A stretch of DNA of 64,000 nt from Sipunculus nudus (lineage: Eukaryota; Annelida; Sipuncula; Golfingiida; Sipunculidae), in the NCBI GenBank assembly GCA_026874595.1, contig CM049309.1, positions 91,906,723 to 91,970,722 on the forward strand. Direction: 5' to 3'. Under the pieces are notes generated by a model. The model ran no database searches and was not told the DNA's origin. It saw only the letters and a program-made list of their open reading frames with translations. The position numbers and the translations under genes are program-made. Shown piece by piece: positions 1 to 13,200 of the stretch (position 1 is its first letter; each line of letters starts with the position of its first letter).

Positions 1-66
1 CCCAAATACGACAACAGAAATAAACTCATCAACCCCTATAAACCTCTCCGGTCTATACAGCATACA

Positions 67-403
67 GGTGGGGCAGGCGTAATGACCTCTGGTGGGGCAG
101 GCGTAATGATCTGTGGTGGGGCAGGCGTAATGATCTGTGGTGGGGCAGGCGTAATGATCTGTGGTGGGGCAGGCTTAATGATCTGTGGTGGGGCAGGCGT
201 AATGATCTGTGGTGGGGCAGGCGTAATGATCTGTGGTGGGGCGGGCGTAATGATCTCTAGTGGGGCGGGCGTAATGATCTGTGGTGGGGCAGGCGTAATG
301 ATCTGTGGTGGGGCGGGCGTAATGATCTGTGGTGGGGCAGGCGTAATGAACTGTGGTGGGGCAGGCGTAATGATCTGTGGTGGGGCAGGCGTAATGATCT
401 CTG
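67..403. repeat. 24-bp minisatellite, 14 units
   Basis: About 14 near-perfect head-to-tail copies of a 24-base unit (GGTGGGGCAGGCGTAATGAT plus four bases). Units differ by single substitutions, such as GCAGGC/GCGGGC. Because 24 is a multiple of three and the unit has no stop in some frames, both strands show open frames with an 8-residue periodicity. No splice or codon-bias evidence supports coding. Confidence 0.95.
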
Positions 404-1888
404 GTCTTTATTGCATTTGCTTTAGTAGGAAATCTATACACGGTCGACATTCGCTAATAGGATATATTTCCTACCCAACAATATATTATTAATTAATCTC
501 AAAGTCACCACCTATATAGGGCGTATGCCCAACATAAAGCACATACAGACAGAGTCTGCTTTACAACACGTCAGCCTAAGGGAGTTGACGGTTCCACGTA
601 TATACCTTGTCGTCATATTCACTTTTGTGTATAATTACTGCAACCTTTAACTGTCTGTTGAGCAAGGTAACAATTCATTTACAGGTATTTTCAAGTGTTA
701 TTTTCTGTGGTAAACTGTCATTTAACAGCTATACACTAGTTTTAGCACCTTTCCATGCCTTCAGGTCACGCATTTCGAGTCTCTGCTATTTCCTTAATAC
801 ACAGGTTATAATACGCAAGACTGAATACGGATATAACAATAACGTATATATACATATATTATTCTTGAGTGAGATATTATACGGTCCTCGAATCGGACCG
901 TCATATATATATATACAAGTACGCTAATCTTCTTCTGTGGAACGGTAATTGCAAAGGATCTTTATTTGAAATTCTGATGTCAAAACTTAGGCAACAGACG
1001 TAAACACGCTCTTCTGAGGTGTATCCGCGTGCATGCAGGTAATACGTCTCTATAGTGATGGACCATTTTTGCATCTCTGGCATATGAAAAAAATAGCTTT
1101 AATGAGTCATGCATTTTAAATTGCAGGGTCAGTTAAATGGTAAGTAGTGCGCGTGACATTATTTTATCTATAGTGACTGTGACCAATACCACAATATATA
1201 GTTTAAGGGATCAGTCAAGGCAATGCCAACAGCTTCATGAATGTTACATGGGCTTTGCGAGTATAGGATCACGTGATTGTAATGCTGTACTGGTGGTTAC
1301 CAATCTGTTATAATATTGATCAATGGCAGGTTGGACATTCCCGTCTCGGTAAGCCGACCAGGTCAGGGACTGTGACCTCGTCCTTAATGACTCATCGTAG
1401 AGACGTGATCCAGTCACGGTCCAGTAAACCGGGGTAACCAATCGTTACACAAGTTCTGAGACCCCCAGCAGTGAATAAAGTAATGTAAACACACGTCTGT
1501 AGTGTCACACGGTACACATCAACGTTGTACAGCGTATATTATCATCAGATAAATGTAACAACAATTGTTTGTTAACCCCATGATATCCGCAGTCGTTACA
1601 TACCTGCGTTCTTGCACAGATCTTCAGAATCTTGCAGGTCTGGGGGAACCTGGGTGCAAAGCTCTGTGCATCGATGTTCAAATAACACGTAGTCATGCGA
1701 TTGAAATTGATTGGTGTGATTAAGAAAGCGTAGTTATATCTAATACTCCATGAACAACAAAGATATGACATTTCGTTGTGATGATTAGTTGATTACTTCA
1801 CAAGACCCCATCGCTTCACCAGTCCCCATTCACCGTTTAATCCTTATGGAAAGTACAAATTCTTTCGTGTTATCTCCTGGACCAATGA
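404..1888. other. intergenic, no gene seen
   Basis: Unique-looking AT-rich sequence. Open frames are short and overlap on both strands; none resembles a known family or is bounded by a convincing splice site. No RNA gene was recognised. Confidence 0.5.

Positions 1889-1973
<85 letters not shown>
1889..1973. repeat. (AT)n microsatellite
   Basis: An uninterrupted TA dinucleotide run of about 85 bases. It generates spurious Ile-Tyr open frames on both strands. Confidence 0.98.
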
Positions 1974-1974
<1 letters not shown>

Positions 1975-3126
1975 GGACTGTGAATTTATACAAAAGTCCA
2001 TTGGTCAATTGTGTTATCGATTTGTCCTGATGTGGCATACCTTCAGGCACGCCACATCAGTAAGAAATGCCATATATCCATACTAAAAGAAAACTCGACA
2101 ATAATTAATTTTGATCACCACCTTTTCCTACGTAGTGCGCCCTATACTAATTTTATTTTATCAACACACAAATATAATGACTCCGCCTTTTATCATAACA
2201 TGCAGCATGATAAGACAAGGATGATGTAATAAAATGGACCGAAGGCTCAGCATTGATGCGATCACGGAAATAAAACCGATCACGTCACTGCACGGCCGTT
2301 ACATCATCATCTGTTATCTCCGTGGATTGAGTAGTGAAGTGATTAATGCAGGGTGAGATGTTTGAGCTTTTTTTTGACTTGTTATCGATGAAATATTAAA
2401 CTTTTATAACTATGTAAAACCACATTGCGTAATCTACACATCTGTATCTATGGTTAAATGGGTATACGTGTGTTATTGTTAACTGTTTAGGTATCAGATG
2501 CTGTATAACCATGGTCATGGTGCTTGATGTGTAATATTATATTTATAGTTTAATCTTCATAAATCATGGCAATATTTTAATGATGGTCTGTTAGTTATGA
2601 CATAACCAACCAATTTAGTCTCATCGTGTAAAAATTACGTTTGTCATATATATTTTTAATTAGGCTAAGCTTGTTTGCATGGTGGATGAGATAAAAATTT
2701 ATAAGGAAACCACAAAAAGGGCCAATACCATCGCGAGAGCAGGATTTTTTTAAATTGAATTATCTTCATGCAGATTTCTTTTTATTGCTTCAAATCTAAC
2801 CTTCATGCAATAGAATTTGAGACAAACCAAAAAATATTTTCCTGTTTTGTACACAACAAAAAGACATGAATGGACAGGAATGGATCCTCCGTCTGTATCA
2901 TGATCCGGGTCATCTCCAAAGCAATATAAAACACCTATTCACCTAAAGCCTTATCTTAACAAAAAGGAGGCAGGGGGCTGTCAAAATTAATTTATAGACT
3001 GATATCCTGCAAACAGACGGACATGCAGACAGACAGACAGACAGACAGACCGAACGATAGCAACGCGTGAGTGAAAATCTAAGCTGCGTTCTGTTGCTTT
3101 CAATCATTGTGTGAGTCACGCACATG
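1974..3126. other. intergenic, no gene seen
   Basis: AT-rich sequence without a supportable gene. A short (CAGA)n run lies at about 3025-3050, just before the next minisatellite. Confidence 0.5.
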
Positions 3127-3705
3127 CATATGTATGTACAGAGAGAAACCCAGAGACACACGCACACACATATATGTACAGAGAGAAACCCAGAGACACA
3201 CGCACACACACATGTATGTACAGAGAGAAACCAAGAGACACACGCACACACACATGTATGTATGTACAGAGAGAAACCCAGAGACACACGCACACACATG
3301 TGTGTACAGAGAGAAACCCAGAAACACACGCACACACATGTATGTACAGAGAGAAACCCAGAGACACAAGCACACACATGTGTGTACAGAGAGAAACCCA
3401 GAGACACAAGCACACACATGCATGTATGTATACAGAGAGAAACCCAGAGACACAAGCACACACATGTATGTACAGAGAGTAATCAAAAGACACACGCACA
3501 CACATGTATGTACAGAGAGAAACCAAGAGACACACGCACATACACATGTATGTGCAGGGAGAAACCCAGAGACACACGCGCACACACATATATATATACA
3601 GAGAGAAACCCAGAGACACAAGCACACACATGTATGTACAGAGAGAAACCCAGAGACACAAGCACACACATGTATGTACAGAGAGAAACCCAGAGACACA
3701 TTTGT
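3127..3705. repeat. 40-46-bp minisatellite, about 14 units
   Basis: Head-to-tail units built on the core AGAGAGAAACCCAGAGACAC followed by a variable (CA)n and ATGTATGTAC segment. Unit length varies between about 40 and 46 bases because the embedded CA and GTAT microsatellites differ in length. Several frames stay open on both strands as a by-product of the repeat. Confidence 0.95.
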
Positions 3706-3803
3706 GGCACGATTTAGGGTAGTACTTTCAAAACGAAAGTATAATGCTACCAAATACTGCTACTATATGTGTGTATTATTTTAACAATCACCTCTGGTAA
3801 CCA

Positions 3804-4397
3804 AGTCATCCCAGTCAGACCCCCTTTCCTGAGATGCCATCACAAATGGATGCAAACATCACAAATTTATTGAAAGGCCATACAGTAGTCTCTTATATCT
3901 ACCAAACATCACAAATGGATGTAAACATCACAAACTAACGAGTCATCCCAGTCAGACCCCTCTTTCCTGAATTGCCATCACAAATGGATGCAAACATCAC
4001 AAATTTATTGAAAGGCCATACAGTATTCTCTTATACCTACCAAACATTACAAATGGATGTAAACATCACAAGCTAACAAGTCACCCCAGTCAGACCCCTC
4101 TTTCCTGAGATGCCATCACAAATGGATGCAAACATCACAAATTTATTGAAAGGCCATACAGTATTCTCTTATACCTACCAAACATTACAAATGGATGTAA
4201 ACATCACAAGCTAACAAGTCACCCCAGTCAGACCCCTCTTTCCTGAGATGCCATCACAAATGGATGCAAACATCACAAATTTATTGAAAGGCCATACAGT
4301 ATTCTCTTATACCTACCAAACATTACAAATGGATGTAAACATCACAAGCTAACAAGTCATCCCAGTCAGACCCCTCTTTCCTGAGATGCCATATAGA
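3804..4397. repeat. 138-bp tandem repeat, about 4.3 units
   Basis: Four successive copies of a 137-138-base unit, each starting near GTCAYCCCAGTCAGACCCC (starts at about 3805, 3942, 4080, 4218 and 4356). Internal units are nearly identical and the first is more diverged. Each unit itself contains two diverged halves sharing ATCACAAATGGATG, so the array has a nested structure. Confidence 0.93.
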
Positions 4398-4428
4398 AAA
4401 CATAACAAATTTATCGAAGGGAAATACA

Positions 4429-4430
4429 CT

Positions 4431-4502
<72 letters not shown>
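4429..4502. repeat. (CT)n(AT)n compound microsatellite
   Basis: A CT dinucleotide run passes directly into a TA dinucleotide run. Confidence 0.97.
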
Positions 4503-4504
<2 letters not shown>

Positions 4505-7500
4505 TAGATCTTTAGGATGATTAAAAATATTTCATGAGAAACGTTTCGGGAAGAAAGGGGGAAAGAAAACCATATACGTGCATGTCCCTATTATCACAAA
4601 TTATTACAGAGATCAGTGAATTTCCCGAAAACTCGGTGATAATTACAGAGAAATTGTATACTGGACAAAAGCAAACTCGGATGACACAATATTGACCTTC
4701 CTTATAGGCAGGAAGTATTGTCATGATTGTTGTTGTGTTACCTTTTATATCATAGCGGCCTTGAAGCCGGGGCTTTATATATCATGTTACTTCATGTGAA
4801 GAGAGTCATTATCATACTCCCATCCAACTTTCTGTGTACTTATACAGTTGCCTGGGAGAACAGACATACAAGGGAAAGAATTATTTATCATCTTCAAAGG
4901 AACAGAGCGGTTTATTTTCATTGATCTGTGATTCCTGTATTAACGTGTTATGCGCGGATGTCTTCCATTATACACGAACTCCTGTTCTTATATATTCATA
5001 CAATGCTTTACTAAAACATTAATATTTTAGGACAAAATCCCACATCCGCCATTCTTTTTATCTTTAATGCTGACTCAAATGGGAACGTAAGACCGACGAG
5101 TGAACAAACGCTTTATGACCGCGGGCTTGTGTCACCGTGCCTACACCTGGTCCTTATCAGTTTAATTATCAAATGTATACTGAACCGGAGATGTATAAAA
5201 AGTAAAAGTGTATTATGGAAGACATAACTCAGCTCTGAGCTGGCACATGAGATCAGAATGAGACAAAGGAACCTGTCATTTTCCGTAATGAGTGAATGTA
5301 ATTACACTTCCCCCGCGATCTCCCCGTGTCGTCTTGAGCTCTAACCGCGAGGTAAATCCCCATTAACGTCCGTGTACAGGTGAATGCACCGTCAAGCTGA
5401 CGTACAATGACTGTTTCCTAACCGGATGTCATTTGTGGATACGTCCCAGCATGCTCAGCAAAGCATACAACAATTTAAGCAGCGTAATATAAATAAAAAT
5501 AATGTGTACATGCCTCTATGTGTGCGGATGTTCCAGGAAAACGGTGATTTGCAGTGACATGAAATTCCTGATATCAACATTAATCTACATTTATTTAAAA
5601 AATACACTTACATACGCACACATTATCACTGGTACCCTTATCCCGGTTTACCCATGTTATTGACTACCACTATGATGTACCAATCAGTCATCATTTTTAA
5701 TAAAACCAATGAGTGATTCTGTGTAAATGTAAACACAAGCCCAGTTTATTAACTGTGGTAGGCCAAATCGGTAAACATTTCATGTTTTTGGAAAGGAAAC
5801 GCACCAAGGATTAATTATACTGTGAAGTTTGCCTAATCAGGAAGTACGCAAGATGAGGCATGATGTACGCCACAACAGGAATCGTAGTAAGCTGTATCGG
5901 GGTGTGTGTGAGGGTCTGTGAACGACATTGCCGTAACTCCACAATCTATATGTACTTGCACCTGTGTTACAGTTAATGACAATGTTGACTTTATTAAAGA
6001 ATATCCAAACAGACAAGAAGATACATATGATTTAAGCTCACATCTGTAGCAAGTCATTGAGTACAGGGTTCCGTATAACTGGTATAGCAAGTACATGTAA
6101 TAATATTCTATGACTTACAGCCAGTATGTCACATTCCAGGGATATTGCGTCCAGAACAATCACGTATATGGGGCCATGCTTACCGCAGACTTGCCTTGTC
6201 TTATTTGCATTGTCAATTACTTCACAAACACGTTAACGCATGTAAAAAGCCGGTGGTTTCACCGCAGGTGAATAGAGTCTGCATGCCTTCAAAAACTGTT
6301 TTTGTTTCCTTTCAGGGTCTTTGAATTTCATATGACTCTCTTGAACTCATGTGAACTTTATGAAGTGGTACATTGAGTGCAGCAAAGCCGACGGAACAGA
6401 TAAGATTAACGTGCAAGGATCTGCTAATCTCAAAGTTCCGAACCGTGTCTGTATGTGTACATAAATGTTTGGATTAAATACAATGTTCCCAGATAAATAG
6501 GCAGATGGTACAGCAGGGTATCGGGTTCTTTGTAGTGGCGAGGGTGTTCACCAAACTAGGGCGGGGCGGCCTCCGCAGACATAATACGCCAGATAAGAGG
6601 GGTTGAGCCGTACCAAGTCCCCGTCATACAAAAACGTTATCGGGTCAAAACAGGCGAAATGTTGGAGACTTTAAAATGCCTACTTGTAACATCATTACTC
6701 TATTCATATTGATTTTCACGTCATATCGGGGCGGATACATCGCACAGACTGCTGATAAACTATGCACTGGGCCTGGGGTGCGGAGAGGGGGTGGTTATTA
6801 AATGAAGGTGAAAAGATTAACAGGTGAGAGGGATGATCCAGGTATACTCCACATGGTAGTTAAACTAGATTTACATCCTGAAAGCTTTGGTGGATTTTAA
6901 TGTGATTAAGTGTTGTTATAACTGTTGGATGGCTGAACTCAGGGTCGATACTCCCAACGTAGTACAATATCTTACATAATAAATAAAGAGGCGAATCTTT
7001 GTCTGGCGCAAAATATAACCCTTTTTAAAATAGTAACATTAATTGATAAAAGTTTAAACTAACGAACGTCAGCTTGATATGAATTACGCATATTTTCCAT
7101 TAGCATTTGAAACAATAATGCCTAAAGTGTCTGTAAACGAAGACTGACATCGTAGGGTTACTAATGTGGTTAATTCACGACAAATAATCCAGCCTAATGA
7201 AAACTCACACCCTTGGGTTGTATACTTGGTCTAAGTCTCAATCAAAGGAAAATGTAATATGTAACACCACAAAAGAGGAGACTGAAATGAAATGTATATT
7301 CTAGTCATTCGGCCCTGGGACAAAGATCAGTTTAACATAATGGTTACTCATGTACAATATTACTCATCTTTTCAAAATATTACTTTCATTCGTGGAATAT
7401 CATAAAGGTCTTGATCACGTTGACTATCAATTTGCCCGTGGAATTTTCTTGATGATATAAAACTTCAGCATGTGTATTAGTTTGCAGTGTATTTTATCGT

Positions 7501-8824
7501 TTATTACCGTTTTGGGCTCCTGATAAACTATCCTTTATTTGTACCACATATATATGCTATACATATCATATTATAATTATCATCAGTAACAGATTAAGAT
7601 TTCGATCATGTTGACTACCATATTTGGATCGTTATTATCTGCACTTTCCCTCTGTATAATATAGCATCACGATTAACTATGGAAGGTTTATTCATTTGGG
7701 CTGATGCATGAGTGCTCCATGAGGTGCGCAAATATACATGTGATTTTAAGATCGTCGATTTGGATGCGATTACAGTGTGGAATATTTTAAGATTTACGGT
7801 ATTTGATATCAAGAAAATTATGTTATTCCTCAATTCAAAGTATTATATTCTTGCTGACAATAACTTGCTTTTTTATTTATAATTCTACAAATTTTGACTG
7901 ATTTAAAGAGTGTAAAACACAATGGTAAAAAAAATACCCTGATGTCCTCAGTGATTTACAGTTAGTCAGCTTGAAATGCAAAGATTCATCTGGACTTGTC
8001 TTTATGCAGATATTGCCCCCACATTCATATATTACCTTAACCTACTGGTATATCACTGAACATTTGTCAGGTGAATCAAGAGAAGATAGCAAGAGGACAT
8101 TAGCCAGAGGAGGACAAGAAGAAGCCTTGCACACATATAGGCTAACATAAAACTCACATTGACCTGACGAAAAACAGAATTTTAGAATTTTCTATCTCGA
8201 CCTTCGGTATGGCGAGTCACATTTCTGTAAGAACGAAAACAATGGGCTTAGAAGCCGTCCTCACACAGTGTTCTCACGACCGAACAACCAATTATCATTC
8301 AGCTGTTGTTTGGCCCGGCCTCTCAATGAAGCGACCCTGCCTTTGAACCATTTCGGGGAGGGGGGATAACATGCAACACCTGAGTAACATTTAATTAAGG
8401 ATAAATATGTGTTGGCATTCCACTTATCCCAAAATAAGGTAAATAATAAGCCTTTGACGTATGAGTCACGCTGGAGGATCTCCTGTGACACTGGATTTGC
8501 TCAGGCGTGGCGAGCGTGACTATGGAGTATGCCCAGGCCACTTCCCGCAACAGGAAAAGACTATAAATACAGAAACCGATGGTGCATAGCACTGACTCCA
8601 GCCGGGACAGTCATTGAAGTAGGGAGACAGTAAGAAGATCAACCAGTATTTATAAAATTTCCTAGAACATTGGGATTAAATCAGCAGTGTAAACATCAGA
8701 CAAGAGTTCAGTGAAACAGGAACTTTTCGCGCAGTTATTGCTTTTCGAGTGGTTGGGTGCAGCAGAACACGGAACAGAGCGCTGTGCACCGCAAAGAGTA
8801 TTACTCATCGCAACCACAGAGGTG
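4503..8824. other. 5' intergenic region upstream of the MMP gene
   Basis: About 4.3 kb of AT-rich sequence with no recognisable gene. Short open frames here lack family resemblance, splice context or codon bias. The last few hundred bases are presumably the promoter-proximal region of the metalloproteinase gene; no specific regulatory sites other than the TATA box at 8825 can be supported by eye. Confidence 0.5.
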
Positions 8825-8832
8825 TATATAAG
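8825..8832 (+). promoter_or_regulatory. TATA box of the MMP gene
   Basis: TATATAAG lies 80 bases before the predicted start codon at 8905. A transcription start about 25-30 bases downstream would give a 5' UTR of roughly 45-50 bases. No other start codon lies between about 8855 and 8905, which supports the choice of ATG at 8905. Confidence 0.6.
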
Positions 8833-8904
8833 CCACCAGTCAGTGCTGCCCCATACAACCGGCAGTCTCCCACGGACATACACTCACTATCATAGACAGA
8901 CAGC

Positions 8905-10157
8905 ATGACAGCGCTTCGCTGTATGTTAGTGATGCTGGCCTTTGGGCTGGCAAAGCTTCAAGCACAGAATGCAAAAGAAGAAGATGATCCTTTCGTCATG
9001 GTATGTTGCTGCTTTGTTATCTAATGTAATCAGATTTAAACTATTTAAAATTCTCTTTTCCGATCTATTATTTTAAGCACTTTGTTGCCAAATTTTTAAT
9101 ATCACTCAATTACCAAAACAATTGTGTAAAATGCATATTTTTCTTTAAATTTAGCAATATTGAGACATATTGGAACAAATTGCTGTACTGAAAAATTATT
9201 AAATGTACCGATTGTATGTTTTCCAAAATTGGCAAGAAAATATAAAATATTACTTTCCACAAGTTACTTAAGCATCAAAGTGCTACTGTTTTCTTTTATA
9301 AATCGTTTCATAAATCTGAAGCCGATTGACTGGAAGTAAACCTTTTTATACATCCATAAATACAAATATCCAAAACTTTGGAATATATTGTCAACCTTGA
9401 CAGAATATCCCCAGATAATTCAGGCGTGCCCCGGTCCAGCGCATATATTTCTTCATGTGTACAATCATGACAATATGGAGACATCGCGAACACCGTGACT
9501 ATACACATTGAAGGGGAAAGTTTGATAAAAAAAAATACCAACAATTAGATGTTCATTTACGCTGCATTCAGAGATCCTTATACTTGTGTCATCTCAACGC
9601 ATGCTTACGTTATTACGACACGGGTTTATTGTAGGAATCAGTACCTCGTTTTTTTATTATGACAGCATCTCTTGTAAGTATGTGAAATCCGCTGTTTCTG
9701 CATCATATTGTGACGGACGTCAGATCAAAATCGACCATGTACAATTATGACTCTGAATTAATATATACAGAAATCTAAAGCTGAAAACTAGTATTTTTAC
9801 GTATGTCCCTTCGCATTATTTCAAAAACAAGATCAACTTTAAATTAAGATGAAGTGTAAATAGTTGGCTAAGTAAGGAGTGATGTGGACAAAATTTTTTT
9901 CAGTGTTTTCCACCTTGTATTTACATGACACACACACCATCACACATAGACAAACACACGTACATACACACACATATATATGTGTGTTTATGTGTGTAGA
10001 TATAACATATAAACTGTGATAGATACAAAGACACCTTATAGGGATGATTAATTTAGTTTTAATATTAAACTCAGCTATATATCTAACATTTTGATAAAAA
10101 TAAATAAGATTTACAGCATCTTAAACTATGATCATGTGAAACTACATCTTTGTTATC

Positions 10158-10206
<49 letters not shown>

Positions 10207-13200
10207 GTTCGTTTCACTTACAGGCCTACGGTAAGAAGGTTAAGTATTTCGGTGATTTAGGTACAGCACGCTAAAGGGCCGACACTCGGGTGACATATTT
10301 GTCTCAGTGGTTGGTTTCGTGCACGTATTTACACGCTAGCCGCCTTCAGACTGCCTTCAGCATTGTCTGGACCTGATAGGCACACACACTTACATTGAAA
10401 AAACTACCTTTTCATTCAGCTTTAAAAGTTTAGTTTAAAATGTGATTGTTTAGAAATAAATATAAGGCTTCGCTATGTCTGATTCATCTTTATTCAAATT
10501 AACCTTCCCGAAATGCTTCAGTTATCACATAACATGCCACATTACTCGTATTAGGAGCAAAATAAGGTTTGCTGTCTGCTCAGCGAATGCCACTGAGCGT
10601 ACAGGGGAATCGTGAATACCCCATGACTCAGAGCCCTGTGATAGTGGCCGGATGGTTATCCGTTCATGTACACACATGTATATGTATACCAAGAGTTACT
10701 GATCCCCGGCACACAGGCCACCTCTTTTACATATAAAGTTGTTTGCCTTAACACGGGCTTTCAGCTATTTATATTATTTTATATTTTTATGTGATTCATT
10801 CTGCATGTAGTTTATTCCGAAAAGCCAAATTTATATTTACTGAACACTATATACATGAATGTTTACAATAATAATCTTTACAATAATAAATAAATATGTG
10901 GATTTGTGTGTCACGTAAACGTTTATATTTTTACGCATGTGTTTGTGTGTCTAGTGTATACATGCATATATGTCTAGGTGTTTGTGATCCTGCATGTATA
11001 TATGTGTGTATTATTAGTGACTGAATGCCGGTAACAATGCTACTTTTCCCTCTATAAACAGAATTATCTGACCCATTATGGATACGCGGGTCCTTCTAAC
11101 CCTGACCCCAGGATGGAGGCCCTCACGAGCCCTGACGTCATTGAGAAGGCAATAAGGGATTTCCAGGATATGGCAGGCCTTCCAGTTACGGGTAGGTCTC
11201 TTGTTATACTACTGTTTATATCTATTTTATAACTGACGGTGGTGTCACTCAACCGTTGTCATGTAACTCCTCAATGGCCACGCCTCGGAAATGCCCATTT
11301 CTTTTAGTTGAACTGTCGGAACATACATCCTGAGAAATTTGACATTATTTCTTCAAGGGAATATCTGAGCGCAATCTGCATGAAACTTCATGAACTACAC
11401 AAGAAGGGGTAACACGCTGGTGAAAGGCTCTTGTCACTCATAACACATGCACACATACTAATACGTACGGGCACGGACATATCGCAGTGTACAATTTCAT
11501 GTATATTTATATTAATATTATATATGTCTATGTGTGTGTGTTTGTGAATTATAGCTTTGTTGTGACAGTGTTATCCTTGAACATTATAACTAAGTATTCA
11601 AATGTCTTTAGGATGGCGCAGTTTGTGCTATTGCCACCCAAAATGTGGGAGGCATAGGTTTATGAGCGGTATAGGCAAGTACAGGGTTTGTGTCTGGGCT
11701 GGCACTGCGTGAGACTGAATCATGATGAATGACCGACTACAAGTGTATCCATATCACATCACTCCGGGAGTCACAGCAAGGAGAGACGACAACCGGATTA
11801 CTAACCTAGTTTTAAAGATATGAGTTCAGATGTAGACTAACATTATGACTCAGGAACGAACACTATCATCCATGCGGCATGTATGTCATGTGTCATCACG
11901 GATGACTGACAGAAGTATATGAAGAAGTTCAAGTGTTTAGAGTCAAAGTTCAATCATCTGAACCACAGTGGCTGATGGAAAGCTCCTTGCGGGCAATATT
12001 TTGACATGTCAAATGCTGCATGTTAGTGTGAGCATGAGGGGATGACCAGTTTACAGGTTCCTAAATTCACGCATATTTTATTCGTAGTGTGATAAATCCA
12101 TTCACTGAACTTTCGTGTAGTAGGCGATAACAGAAAAAAAAGTTTTGACAGCCAAACGGTCATGTAATTTGCAGTTATATAGTACAATCAATAATAATGA
12201 AAAACCGTCAGAGCTGTATACACATCACACTTACAGTTAGAGGACGTTCATTCCACCCCTTTATCTTGAACTGCATCAGAATAAATTTTATCACCAGTTT
12301 TATTTAAATCTGTTTTGTAATGTTTGTGTAAAGTTGCTAACAATCAGACAAACACACGGACAGGGGTGACACGCATAGCCCCCACGGCTGATGTAATTAA
12401 CATCTTCAGGAAGTTCTCTTTCTAAATTTGATCAGTATAACTCGAAAAAGCATCCATTCTTATTTTTCCATTGCTTCCAATGATTATAATTAAGTATCAT
12501 CTAGGCTAAGTTTCTGATGTTCAAGGCATCAGACAATGCCAAGGTATATTTAACTCACAATTGAATGGATTTTCATTAACAAAATATATTCGCAACAATT
12601 TTGAAAGAGGGAAATATGCGGTCCCAAATCAAGGATAAATGTTGAAAAACAGGTTATTTAATAAACAGGCCGTGGAATCCTGTTTTGACAAGTCTCCAAC
12701 ATAATAGTCAATTAACCGCAGTATGTGATTTCCTGGAAAATAATTAATCTTCCCATTAATTGTTTAGAGTGGTTTTTGTTGTTCATTTATTTAAGAAACC
12801 AAATAAACCATATACATAACAAAAGCTGAGTTGATGGGCCAAATATTTGTGAGAGAACTTACGCAAGTTGTGGGTGTCAGGGTCTATATAACGATGTGGG
12901 TGTCAGGGTCTATATAGAACTGAGTGGAGGCGGACACCGATACCTGCCGAGTCAGACAGGTAGACCCGGATGTAACTCTGTGGTTTCAGCGTGTGTCACC
13001 AGACACGAGACCCGCAGTTAATTTACAAGAGGCTATTCACATAAACATATGGCCACAAAAAGTGCCCTGTGTCTGAGCGGACGGTCATTAATTCGGTACC
13101 TGGCCACAATGACTAGGAGCTGGTTTTCTCTCGACCACATATAAATGTTGTCTTGCGTAAGTTCTCTCACAAATATTTTGCCCGTCAATTCAGCTTTCGT

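Noticed and set aside
82-492. Open frame with an octapeptide repeat (GGAGVMIC) on + and a matching one on -
   Set aside because: It comes entirely from the 24-bp minisatellite, whose length is a multiple of three; both strands are open, and no promoter or splice context exists.
2943-3784. Several overlapping long frames on both strands
   Set aside because: All lie in the 40-46-bp minisatellite; many frames are open at once, which is a property of the repeat, not of a gene.
8261-8592. Minus-strand frames upstream of the MMP gene
   Set aside because: Short, overlapping, with no family resemblance; the region is better explained as upstream flank of the MMP gene.
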